A stretch of DNA of 64,000 nt, taken from JAIQFL01 sp035295745. Lineage in GTDB: Bacteria; Acidobacteriota; Terriglobia; Bryobacterales; Bryobacteraceae. Shown piece by piece: positions 43,520 to 51,510 of the stretch. The DNA is taken from positions 1 through 64,000 of the forward strand of contig DATGIL010000084.1 in NCBI GenBank assembly GCA_035295745.1. Reading direction: 5' to 3'. Each line of letters opens with the position of its first letter. Within the stretch, counting starts at the first letter, position 1. A program made the translations under genes and the position numbers. The notes below the pieces were generated by a model. That model was not told where the DNA came from. It was given only the letters and a program-made list of their open reading frames with translations, and did no database searches.

Positions 43520-44899
43520 CTACCCCTCACCTTTCAGCCGCGCCAGCAGCTTTTCGCCGGCTTGCCAGACGCTGCCCGCACCCAACGTCAGCGCCAGATC
43601 TCCATCGCGCGCCGCATTCCAGAGCGCTTCCACGCCGCGATCGAGCGTACCCACATACTCCACCCCGCGATGCCCAAACTGCCGGATGCGCTCCACCAAC
43701 ATCTCCGCCGAGACGCCCTCGATCGGCTTTTCCGAGGCCGCGTAGATGTCCATCACGAACAGACTGTCAGCCTGGTGAAAAGAGCGCGCGAACTCGTCCA
43801 TCAAATGGAACGTACGGGTGTAGCGATGGGGTTGAAACAGCACGTGGACGCGGCGGAAGCCGCACAATCGGGCGCTATCGAGCGTGGCCCGGATCTCGGT
43901 TGGATGGTGGCCGTAATCGTCCACGACCGTAACACCGCGTTCCTTACCTCGAACCTGAAATCGCCGGTCAACGCCGTTGAACGTCGCGAGCGCCTCGCGG
44001 ATGGTGTCGGGTTTGACCTCCAGTTCCATAGCCGTCGTCACCGCCGCCGCCGCATTCAATACGTTGTGACGCCCCGGAATCCCCAGGTGAAACTTGCCAA
44101 GATCGTGATTCCGGTAGCTGAGGCGAAAATCGCCGGAAAAGGGCCCACAGGCAATCTCGCTGGCTTGCACGTCCGCCTGCGCCGTCGTTCCGTAGGTAAT
44201 CGTCCGGCGCTTGATCGCCGGCAGGACACTCTGCACGTTCTCATCGTCCAGACACACGATAACCGCACCGTAAAACGGCACCTTATTGACAAACTCGATG
44301 AAGGCTTCGCGAATTTTGTCGAGTGAGGGGTAGTGGTCCAGATGTTCGCGGTCGATATTCGTGACCACGGCGATGATCGGCGCAAGTTTCAGAAACGACC
44401 CGTCGCTCTCGTCCGATTCCACCACCAGAAAATCGCTCCGCCCGACACGGGCATTGGCTCCGCCCATCGTGCCGACGCGACCGCCCACCACTACCGTCGG
44501 ATCGAGACCGGCGTAGTTCAGGATCGTGGCGGTCATCGAGGTGGTCGTAGTCTTGCCATGACTTCCCGCCACCGCGATGCCGTACTTGAGGCGCATCAGT
44601 TCGGCCAGAAGCTCGCCGCGCGGGATCACCGGAATCTGCAGACGCCGCGCCTCCTGCACTTCGGGGTTCTGCTCGTCGACCGCGGAACTCACCACCAGCG
44701 CGCGTGCGCCGGCGACATTCGAGGCGTCATGCCCCTCATAGATCCGGGCGCCCATGGCCGCCAGGTGCTCAGTGATGGGCGAGAGCTTCAGATCGGACCC
44801 GCTGATCTGGTATCCGAGGTTCAACAGAACCTCGGCGATGCCGCTCATCCCGATGCCGCCAATTCCCGCGAAATGTAGGTGCTGGGGACGGAAAAACAT
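43520..44899 (-). CDS. murC: UDP-N-acetylmuramate-L-alanine ligase MurC
   Basis: 459 residues. It adds L-Ala to UDP-MurNAc. The N-terminal UDP-binding motif is HFAGIGGIGMSGIAEVL, the ATP loop is GSHGKTTTTSM, and the central-domain motif is ESDESDGSF, followed by PGRHNVLNAAAA and DDYGHHPTEI near the C-terminal domain. In most dcw clusters murB and ddl lie between murC and ftsQ. Here the gap is only 44 bp, so those genes must be elsewhere. Confidence 0.97.
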   Translation of the reverse strand: MFFRPQHLHFAGIGGIGMSGIAEVLLNLGYQISGSDLKLSPITEHLAAMGARIYEGHDASNVAGARALVVSSAVDEQNPEVQEARRLQIPVIPRGELLAELMRLKYGIAVAGSHGKTTTTSMTATILNYAGLDPTVVVGGRVGTMGGANARVGRSDFLVVESDESDGSFLKLAPIIAVVTNIDREHLDHYPSLDKIREAFIEFVNKVPFYGAVIVCLDDENVQSVLPAIKRRTITYGTTAQADVQASEIACGPFSGDFRLSYRNHDLGKFHLGIPGRHNVLNAAAAVTTAMELEVKPDTIREALATFNGVDRRFQVRGKERGVTVVDDYGHHPTEIRATLDSARLCGFRRVHVLFQPHRYTRTFHLMDEFARSFHQADSLFVMDIYAASEKPIEGVSAEMLVERIRQFGHRGVEYVGTLDRGVEALWNAARDGDLALTLGAGSVWQAGEKLLARLKGEG

Positions 44900-44953
44900 T
44901 TACTTACCGTATTGTTTCGGCTCGCGGCGCTGGTGTCAATTGAAATTTCACGT

Positions 44954-46069
44954 TCAGCCGCGCGCCACCTCCTCGAGAATGTGCGCCGCACGACGTGCGG
45001 CGCCCGGATGCGCAAACTGCCTCGCAGCTTCACCCATGCGTTCCAGTGTCCCGGAGGTGGCTGCCAACTGCATCACCGCGTCAACTAGAGCCTGGCCATT
45101 CATCTGGGAATCGCGGATCAACTTCGCGGCGCCGGCTCGTTCCATAGCTTCGGCGTTGCGGGTCTGGTGATCGTCAGCGGCGAACGGAAACGGCACCAGA
45201 ATGGAGGGCTTGCCCGCCGCCGCGAGTTCCGAAACGGCGCCCGCACCCGACCGGCTGACGATCAGGTCGGCTGCCGCAAACGCAGCGGGCATATCCTTAA
45301 TAAACTCCACAATCTCCCCTTCGAGACCGAACCTGTCCAAATCCTGATTCCTCGCGTCGATGGGGGCCCGTCCGGACTGGTGTAGAATCCGCACCCGGAG
45401 GCCCGCTTTCTGAAACAGCGGCCAACTCTCGACAGAAGCGCGGTTCAATGTCCGAGACCCCTGGCTGCCGCCAGTAACCAGAATGCTGAGAACGTCGCCG
45501 CGCGGTTTCGGCGGAATCTCGAAAAACTCATTACGTACCGGCAATCCGGTGACTTCGGTCTTGCCTGAGCGAAAAAACGCCGCCGTCTCCGGAAACGAGA
45601 TCAGCGCCCGCGACACACTACTGGCAATGATCCGATTGGTGAATCCGGGGACGGCATTCGGCTCCATTACGACGACCGGCACATTGCGGACAAGGGCGGC
45701 GAGCACCGGGGGCCCGGCGACATACCCTCCCATGCTGAACACAGCGGAGCACTGGCTCACCAGGTCGCCGCATCGCAGCGTAGTGAGCGGTAACTGGACG
45801 ATCGTCGCGAGTTTCTGCCGCATGCCCACCCGATTGAGTCCGCCGATCTCGATCTTCTTCAACTCAAACCCTTCCGCCGGCACGAGCTTTCCTTCGAGCC
45901 CGCGCTCCGTTCCCACAAAAACAACGCCTCGCCCGCGAGCGCGCAGTTCGCGAGCGACTGCCAGCGCCGGAATGACGTGCCCGCCAGTCCCGCCGCCCGC
46001 GAAGAGAAAGCAGGGGTTGGGGTTTGGGGGTTGGGGGTTAGGGTTGTGCCCCTCGCTCCGCTCGGTCAT
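44954..46069 (-). CDS. murG: UDP-GlcNAc:lipid I transferase MurG with repeat-derived N-terminus
   Basis: 371 residues. It transfers GlcNAc to lipid I on the inner membrane face. The core begins FLFAGGGTGGHVIPALAVARELRARG (first G-loop), with GGYVAGPPVL, VTGGSQGSRTLN and SRSGAGAVSELAAAGKPSILVPFP (donor site). The ATG at 46069 overlaps the S23 gene stop (ATGA). The first ~19 residues (TERSEGHNPNPQPPNPNP) are encoded by the G-rich repeat at 46013-46045 and are not part of the normal family N-terminus. The original start was apparently displaced. Confidence 0.93.
   Translation of the reverse strand: MTERSEGHNPNPQPPNPNPCFLFAGGGTGGHVIPALAVARELRARGRGVVFVGTERGLEGKLVPAEGFELKKIEIGGLNRVGMRQKLATIVQLPLTTLRCGDLVSQCSAVFSMGGYVAGPPVLAALVRNVPVVVMEPNAVPGFTNRIIASSVSRALISFPETAAFFRSGKTEVTGLPVRNEFFEIPPKPRGDVLSILVTGGSQGSRTLNRASVESWPLFQKAGLRVRILHQSGRAPIDARNQDLDRFGLEGEIVEFIKDMPAAFAAADLIVSRSGAGAVSELAAAGKPSILVPFPFAADDHQTRNAEAMERAGAAKLIRDSQMNGQALVDAVMQLAATSGTLERMGEAARQFAHPGAARRAAHILEEVARG
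46013..46045 (+). repeat. G-rich repeat inside the murG 5' end
   Basis: Six G-runs (4, 4, 5, 5, 3 and so on) spaced by TT, TTT or TTA. It is inverted relative to the repeat at 46493-46516, and the two enclose the S23 gene. Confidence 0.85.
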
Positions 46070-46434
46070 TTCGGGTCCGCCAGGGCGTTGCGGAGTGCGT
46101 GTAGTTCCTTTGCCAGAACCGCGGACTGCGACAGGAGCAAGGTCAACTCCGCTGACTCGATGTATCCCAATCTTCCGGCGATCTCCAGTTGCGTCTGAAC
46201 CTCCGCGAGTGAACCTTGCGCGATCGATAGGTGATTTAGATACTCCTTGGTCGATTCGCGGGTGTGGCCCTCGGCGACATTCGATGGGACCGAGACGGCG
46301 GCTCGCCGAACCTGCGCGGTCAACCCGTATAGCTCCGACTTCGGAAATATCCCCGTCACGCGATATACCGCCTCCACAATATCCATCCCATGCTGCCAAA
46401 CACGTAAGTCCCGAAAGTGGCTGATCCTGCCCAC
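46066..46434 (-). CDS. Four-helix-bundle protein of the S23 / 23S rRNA intervening-sequence family
   Basis: 122 residues from a GTG start. The family pattern is complete: FRDLRVWQHGMDIVEAVYRVT, FPKSELYGLTAQVRRAAVSVPSNVAEG, and STKEYLNHLSIAQGSLAEVQTQLEIAGRLGY (TIGR02436 type). Relatives are encoded in intervening sequences of 23S rRNA or scattered in genomes; the Avd protein of diversity-generating retroelements shares the fold. The gene is foreign to dcw clusters. It sits between ftsW and murG, bracketed by inverted G-rich repeats, with an 89-bp gap to ftsW and a 4-bp overlap with murG. Function unknown; it probably assembles as a pentameric nucleic-acid-binding barrel. Confidence 0.92.
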   Translation of the reverse strand: MGRISHFRDLRVWQHGMDIVEAVYRVTGIFPKSELYGLTAQVRRAAVSVPSNVAEGHTRESTKEYLNHLSIAQGSLAEVQTQLEIAGRLGYIESAELTLLLSQSAVLAKELHALRNALADPK

Positions 46435-46492
46435 ACAATCCGCCCTTCACACCCCCTCTAACTAATTCCGCCCTTCGGCACGTCGCCGGAGG

Positions 46493-46516
46493 CCCCAACC
46501 CCCAACTCCCAACCCC
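46493..46516 (-). repeat. G-rich repeat (C-rich on plus strand) upstream of the S23 gene
   Basis: On the minus strand GGGGTTGGGAGTTGGGGG then TTGGGG, sharing its first 20 bases with 17408-17427. It is the outer boundary of the presumed S23 cassette, seven bases after the ftsW stop. Confidence 0.85.
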
Positions 46517-46523
46517 TGTCTTT

Positions 46524-47669
46524 TTATCCCGAATGCTCCGACACATTCATCAGAATTCCCAAAAGCGCCAGCGTGCTCAGCAGCGAACTGCCGCCGTAGC
46601 TAATCATGGGCAGCGGGAGGCCCTTGGTGGGCATCATCCCCAGCACCACACTCATGTTGATGAAGCCTTGCACTACGACTACGACCGTCACGCCGAGCGC
46701 CAGGTAGCGGCCGAAGTCGTCGTGCATCAGCCAGGCGGCGCGCAGACCTCGCCAGAAAATGATGCCAAAGCCGATCAACAGGCCCACCGCGCCGAACAGC
46801 CCCAACTCCTCCGCGACTACTGCATAAATGAAGTCTGTATGCGCGGCGGGCAGATAGAGCTTTTGCTTGCCGTTCATGATCCCCAGCCCCATCGGACCAC
46901 CTTCGCCGACAGCAATCTTCGACTGATCCGCCTGGTAATTGGTATCGCGGGTAGCCAGGGAGTTCTGCATCTGTGCCTTGATCTTGCCCGAGCGGTCGAA
47001 CCGGTCGACCAGCTTGAATTGCGGGTCAAAGAACTGCACCACGCGCGCCAGACGATAGGGCTTGGATGCGATCGAGACAACGATGCCGAGAAAGGCCAGG
47101 CCCGCCACCATCGCGCAATAACGCCACTGCAGACCAGCCACAAAGAAGATCACGGCCGCCGCGATCACCAGCACCACAGCCGTACCGAGATCGGGAATCA
47201 CGACCCCCACAATCACCAGGCCGACCAGCAGGGCCGCCGGGACCAGCGTATATCGAGGGTTGTTGATGGCGGGCGCCCGCCAACTGACAAAAAACGCCAG
47301 AAACACCACCAGTGCCGGCTTGGCCAATTCGGAGGGTTGCAGGCCGACGCCCCCAAGACGCAGCCAGCGATGGCTTCCGGAATCCACAAAATACACCAGG
47401 ACCAGCAGGATCAGCGTAATAGCCAGCGAGGTGAACGCCACGGCGCGATCGTTCAGCTTGCGATAATGCATCTTCTTGAGAGCCATCATCACCGCGACCG
47501 ACGCCACCGCCCACATTCCCTGGTGAATCACGAAGTACCAGCTCGAGTGGAACCGGTCATCCATCTTCGCGATCACAGACGAAGCACTGTACAGAATCAG
47601 CAAACCGAACGTCACCATCACCAGCACGGTGGCGAACAGGATCCAGTCAGTTTTCAGGCGTTGCGACAT
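46524..47669 (-). CDS. ftsW: Peptidoglycan polymerase FtsW
   Basis: 381 residues with about ten membrane spans, SEDS family. Visible motifs are LLILYSASSVIA near the N-terminus, GSHRWLRLGGVGLQPSELAKPALVVFLAFF, LPAAHTDFIYAVVAEELGLFGAVGLL, and LPMISYGGSSLL near the C-terminus. It polymerises lipid II at the septum with FtsI. It starts three bases after the murD stop. Confidence 0.96.
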   Translation of the reverse strand: MSQRLKTDWILFATVLVMVTFGLLILYSASSVIAKMDDRFHSSWYFVIHQGMWAVASVAVMMALKKMHYRKLNDRAVAFTSLAITLILLVLVYFVDSGSHRWLRLGGVGLQPSELAKPALVVFLAFFVSWRAPAINNPRYTLVPAALLVGLVIVGVVIPDLGTAVVLVIAAAVIFFVAGLQWRYCAMVAGLAFLGIVVSIASKPYRLARVVQFFDPQFKLVDRFDRSGKIKAQMQNSLATRDTNYQADQSKIAVGEGGPMGLGIMNGKQKLYLPAAHTDFIYAVVAEELGLFGAVGLLIGFGIIFWRGLRAAWLMHDDFGRYLALGVTVVVVVQGFINMSVVLGMMPTKGLPLPMISYGGSSLLSTLALLGILMNVSEHSG

Positions 47670-47672
47670 AGA

Positions 47673-49022
47673 CTAATCCTTCGACTCCAATTGATTCACG
47701 ATCTGTTTGAAAACCTCGCCGCGATGTTCGTAGCTTTTGAACTGATCGAAGCTGGCGCAGGCCGGCGCCAGGAGAACCGTATCGCCGGGGCTGGCGTTTC
47801 GAAAGGCGTGAGCGACTGCGGCGTCGAGCGTTTTCGCATCCACCAGGGGCACGGAGCCCTCCAATTGGCCGGCGATCTTCTGGGCTGCCGCGCCGATCAG
47901 CAACACCGCGTGCGCCTTGGCAGAGAGCGGATCGCGCAGGGCTTGGTAGTCCAGGCCCTTATCTTTGCCTCCGAGAATCACCCATAGACCACTTTCGAAC
48001 GCATTCACGGCCTTGAGCGTGGCATCTACGCTGGTGGCCTTCGAATCGTTGTAGAAGTCGATGCCGTTGAGCTTGCGCACGAACTCCAGCCGATGCTCCA
48101 CGGCGCGAAAAGTACGCACCGCCGCCGCAATCTGCTCGCGGGCAACTCCGGCGCGCGCCGCGGCAATCGCCGCCGCCAGGACGTTTTCGACGTTATGACG
48201 CCCGCGGATCGGGATCTCGCCCGCCTCCATCAGGAGCTTGCCATCGAGAATCAGCTTGTCCGCGCACAAACTCGCGCCGGGCGTGACTTTATGGGAGCCG
48301 CTGAACCAATTAACCGTCGCAGCCGTTCGATCCGCATAGGAAACGCACACGGGATCATCGGCATTCAGCACGGCGAAGTCGCCGACACGCTGAGTTTCGA
48401 ACAGGCGGCCTTTCGCAGCCGCATAGTTCTCGAAGGTGTGGTGCCGATCCAAATGATTCTGCGTGACGTTGAGCGCCAGCCCGATATGCGCGTGGAAATC
48501 GCAAATCGTCTCGAGTTGAAAACTCGAAAGCTCCAGCACATTCCATCCCTCTTCGCGCGAACTGTCCACCATCGCAGTAACCGGGGTCCCAATATTTCCA
48601 CCAACCTGCACCGTGACACCCGATTCGCGCAGGATGTGTCCGATCAGGCTGGTCGTCGTGGTCTTCCCGTTCGACCCCGTGACTCCGATCGTCTTCCCAC
48701 GCAGGAACGCGGCCGCGAGTTCCACTTCGCCGATGACCAGGGCACCCCGGCGACGCGCCTCTTCGAGGGGTGGAAGATCGGCCGGTACGTCCGGCGAAAG
48801 CACGATCGTGTCGCAGCCTTGAAAAACATCTGGGGCCTGCTGAGTGAACGGAACATGCAAACGCTCCAGCAACGCACGAGCTTCGGGCAACTCGTCGAGC
48901 GGCTTCAAGTCCGTGGCGCGCAGCATAGCGAAATCGTTCGAGTGCTGCGCGTAGTGTCGCGACAGTAACTCGAGCGCGGCCATCCCGGACTTCTTCATTC
49001 CGACCACCAACGTGCAACGCAT
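47673..49022 (-). CDS. murD: UDP-MurNAc-L-Ala-D-Glu ligase MurD
   Basis: 449 residues. It adds D-Glu to UDP-MurNAc-L-Ala. The N-terminus is MRCTLVVGMKKSGMAAL, the ATP loop is GVTGSNGKTTTTSLIG, LNVTQNHLDRH supplies central-domain residues, and DSKATSVDATLKAV and LGGKDKG form the C-terminal domain. The ATG at 49022 is two bases beyond the mraY stop; longer upstream starts would run into mraY and lack family similarity. Confidence 0.96.
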   Translation of the reverse strand: MRCTLVVGMKKSGMAALELLSRHYAQHSNDFAMLRATDLKPLDELPEARALLERLHVPFTQQAPDVFQGCDTIVLSPDVPADLPPLEEARRRGALVIGEVELAAAFLRGKTIGVTGSNGKTTTTSLIGHILRESGVTVQVGGNIGTPVTAMVDSSREEGWNVLELSSFQLETICDFHAHIGLALNVTQNHLDRHHTFENYAAAKGRLFETQRVGDFAVLNADDPVCVSYADRTAATVNWFSGSHKVTPGASLCADKLILDGKLLMEAGEIPIRGRHNVENVLAAAIAAARAGVAREQIAAAVRTFRAVEHRLEFVRKLNGIDFYNDSKATSVDATLKAVNAFESGLWVILGGKDKGLDYQALRDPLSAKAHAVLLIGAAAQKIAGQLEGSVPLVDAKTLDAAVAHAFRNASPGDTVLLAPACASFDQFKSYEHRGEVFKQIVNQLESKD

Positions 49023-49024
49023 GC

Positions 49025-50161
49025 CTATCTCAATTTCAAAGTCGTCAGCGCGAACAGCGCCAACACCAGCCCCGCAATCCAAAACCTGGCGATGATCTTC
49101 GACTCTGTCCAGCCCAGAGCTTCAAAGTGATGATGCAACGGAGCCATCTTAAAGATGCGCTTGCCGTTCCGCAGCTTATAGCTCCCGACCTGGAGGATTA
49201 CCGAGATCGCCTCGAGTATGAAGATGCCGCCGATGAACACCAGCAGCACTTCCTGCTTGATCAGCACCGCCACTACCGCCATCGCACCACCCAGTCCCAA
49301 CGCACCCACGTCTCCCATGAAAATCTCCGCCGGGTGCGCGTTGTACCAGAGGAAGCCGAGACTGGCCCCCGTCATCGAGCCGCAGAAAATCGTCAACTCC
49401 GAGGTGCGCGGATTGCGTGCCAACTGCAGATACTCCGCCAACGTTGCGTGGCCGCCCGCATAAGTCAGCACCGTCAGCGCCCCTGCCGCCACCACCATCA
49501 GACCGATCGCAAGACCGTCCAACCCGTCCGTCAAGTTGACGGCATTCGACATGAACACCACCACCAGCGCCACAAAAATGCAGAACGGTAAGACGCCGAT
49601 GATGTAAGTCCACGGATTCTTCAGCAGAGATTCCATCAACAGCGATGGCCGGTAACCCTTGAAGAACGGGATATTCATGGTGGTCGAGAAATCGCCGTAC
49701 GAACGCATCACCAGGAGAACCGCCGCGAATAAAAAACCCATCGTGAACTGGTAGATCAGCTTTTGCCGGCCCGTCAGCCCGAGATTCCGCCGGCGCGTCA
49801 CCTTGGCATAGTCGTCCATGAAGCCGATCCAGCCGTAGCCCAGCAGCGAGATAAGTGCGACCCAGACATAAAGCGATCGCAAGTCGGCCCACAACAGGGT
49901 TGGAATCACGATCGAGATGATGATGAGGACACCGCCCATGGTCGGCGTACCGGCTTTTTTCTGGTGAGACTTGGGACCTTCCTCGCGAATATACTGTCCG
50001 ATCTGAAACTGGCGCAGACGATTGATCAGCCAAGGCCCCAAAGCGATGCACAGGAACAGAGCGGTGAGGCTGGCAAACGCCGTGCGCGAGGTCGTATAGC
50101 TGAAGACTCGAAACGGGCTGACGTATTTGTGAAGTACTTCGTATAGTAAGAAATAAAGCAT
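49025..50161 (-). CDS. mraY: Phospho-MurNAc-pentapeptide transferase MraY
   Basis: 378 residues, polytopic, about ten spans. It transfers phospho-MurNAc-pentapeptide to undecaprenyl phosphate, forming lipid I. Motifs are SHQKKAGTPTMGGVLI, the catalytic Asp region WIGFMDDYAKV, NAVNLTDGLDGLAIG, NAHPAEIFMGDVGALGLGGA, and PLHHHFEALGWTESKI. The ATG at 50161 begins three bases after the murF stop. Confidence 0.97.
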   Translation of the reverse strand: MLYFLLYEVLHKYVSPFRVFSYTTSRTAFASLTALFLCIALGPWLINRLRQFQIGQYIREEGPKSHQKKAGTPTMGGVLIIISIVIPTLLWADLRSLYVWVALISLLGYGWIGFMDDYAKVTRRRNLGLTGRQKLIYQFTMGFLFAAVLLVMRSYGDFSTTMNIPFFKGYRPSLLMESLLKNPWTYIIGVLPFCIFVALVVVFMSNAVNLTDGLDGLAIGLMVVAAGALTVLTYAGGHATLAEYLQLARNPRTSELTIFCGSMTGASLGFLWYNAHPAEIFMGDVGALGLGGAMAVVAVLIKQEVLLVFIGGIFILEAISVILQVGSYKLRNGKRIFKMAPLHHHFEALGWTESKIIARFWIAGLVLALFALTTLKLR

Positions 50162-50163
50162 CG

Positions 50164-51510
50164 CTACCCTAGGAACTTCTCCAGCGCCTTTTCCACACGC
50201 ACTCCTCGCGAACCTTTGAACAAAATCGCGTCTCCGGGCCGTGCCCACTCGCGGACCACTTCACCCGCTTCCGCGGGCGCGTCATAGAACCGTGCACTCT
50301 CTTCGGGCAAACCCGCTGCAATCGCCTCCTCCACCATCACTCGGGCGCAACCGTGCACGCCAATCAGCGCGTCGACTCCGTTCTGCGCCGCGTACCGGCC
50401 CAATCTGCGATGCAACTCCTCCGAGGCGTGGCCGAGTTCGAGCATCTCGCCCAGCACTGCGATCCTCCGCGATGCCGGCGTCTTGCGGAGCACGTCGATC
50501 ATCGCCTGCGCCGCCTCGGGATTCGAGTTATAGCAGTCGTTCCACACCACCACACCGTGATGTTCCAAGCGCTCTCCCCGCATTTTTCCGATGGTGAAGG
50601 TGCGGACCGGCTCCCGCAAACGCTCCGGCGAAATCTCGAATACCTGCGCGACCGCGATCGCTGCCAGAAGGTTCATGACCGCGTGCCTTCCGGTCAGACC
50701 CGTCTCGAAATCAACGCCCAAGGCGCGAAAACGCGTGCCGGTATCGCTCGAATCCACCGCTTCCGCGCGCACATCGGCGTCGTCCGAAAACCCGAACGTA
50801 ACGGAGCGTCCCGGATGTATTTCGCGGAAACGAAGCACCCTGGCATCGTCGGCGTTCAGCACCGCCACGCCGCCCGGCGGCAATCCCTCGATCAATTCAC
50901 GCTTGGCCGCGGCAACGCCTTCGATCGAATCGAAAAACTCTACATGCGCATAGCCTACGTTGGTCACGACACCGACGTCCGGCTTCGCAATAGCGGCCAG
51001 GTCGCGGATTTCGCCCGCATGGTTCATTCCCATCTCCAGCACGCCGATACGGCAGTCGTCCGGAAGACGCAGAATCGAGAGTGGCACGCCTACGTGATTG
51101 TTGAAGTTGCCGATAGTTTTACCCACCGCGAACTCGCTCGCAAGCAGATGGGCGATAGCGTCCTTCGTTGTGGTCTTTCCCGCGCTGCCTGTGACTCCCA
51201 CTACCTGCCCGTCCCACTTCTCTCGCGCCCAGCCCCCCAACTTCTGCAATGCCCACAGAGTATCGCGCACTGCCAGAATCCGCGACGGATGTTCCAACGG
51301 GGGTCGATCCTCCACAACCACCGCAGCCGCGCCTTTATCGAGAGCCGCTTCGACAAAATCGTGTCCGTCATGGTTTACACCACGCAGTGCGAAGTAAAGA
51401 TCGCCCACACTCTGTGTTCGTGTGTCCACGCTCCACCCATTCACTGAAATGGAGTCGGGCCGTCCGCCGGCACCCATCGCGTGGGCAACGTCCTGGAGAT
51501 TCAGGGTCAT
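50164..51510 (-). CDS. murF: UDP-MurNAc-tripeptide:D-Ala-D-Ala ligase MurF
   Basis: 448 residues. It adds the D-Ala-D-Ala dipeptide. Motifs are DSRxx-type VDTRTQSVGDLYFALRG at the N-terminus, ATP loop GVTGSAGKTTTKDAIAHLL, GNFNNHVGVPLSILR, EMGMNHAGEIRDLAAIAKP, and WNDCYNSNPEAAQAMID. It overlaps the murE stop by 4 bp (ATGA). The required D-Ala-D-Ala ligase (ddl) is not in this cluster. Confidence 0.96.
   Translation of the reverse strand: MTLNLQDVAHAMGAGGRPDSISVNGWSVDTRTQSVGDLYFALRGVNHDGHDFVEAALDKGAAAVVVEDRPPLEHPSRILAVRDTLWALQKLGGWAREKWDGQVVGVTGSAGKTTTKDAIAHLLASEFAVGKTIGNFNNHVGVPLSILRLPDDCRIGVLEMGMNHAGEIRDLAAIAKPDVGVVTNVGYAHVEFFDSIEGVAAAKRELIEGLPPGGVAVLNADDARVLRFREIHPGRSVTFGFSDDADVRAEAVDSSDTGTRFRALGVDFETGLTGRHAVMNLLAAIAVAQVFEISPERLREPVRTFTIGKMRGERLEHHGVVVWNDCYNSNPEAAQAMIDVLRKTPASRRIAVLGEMLELGHASEELHRRLGRYAAQNGVDALIGVHGCARVMVEEAIAAGLPEESARFYDAPAEAGEVVREWARPGDAILFKGSRGVRVEKALEKFLG

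Noticed and set aside
46070..46546. N-terminal extension of MurG through the S23 gene
   Set aside because: Although the frame stays open, it runs antiparallel in meaning to no known domain and crosses the S23 gene in another frame; MurG should start at 46069.
46533..47987. 484-codon open frame opposite ftsW and the end of murD
   Set aside because: His/Gln/Arg-rich antisense shadow crossing two certain genes.
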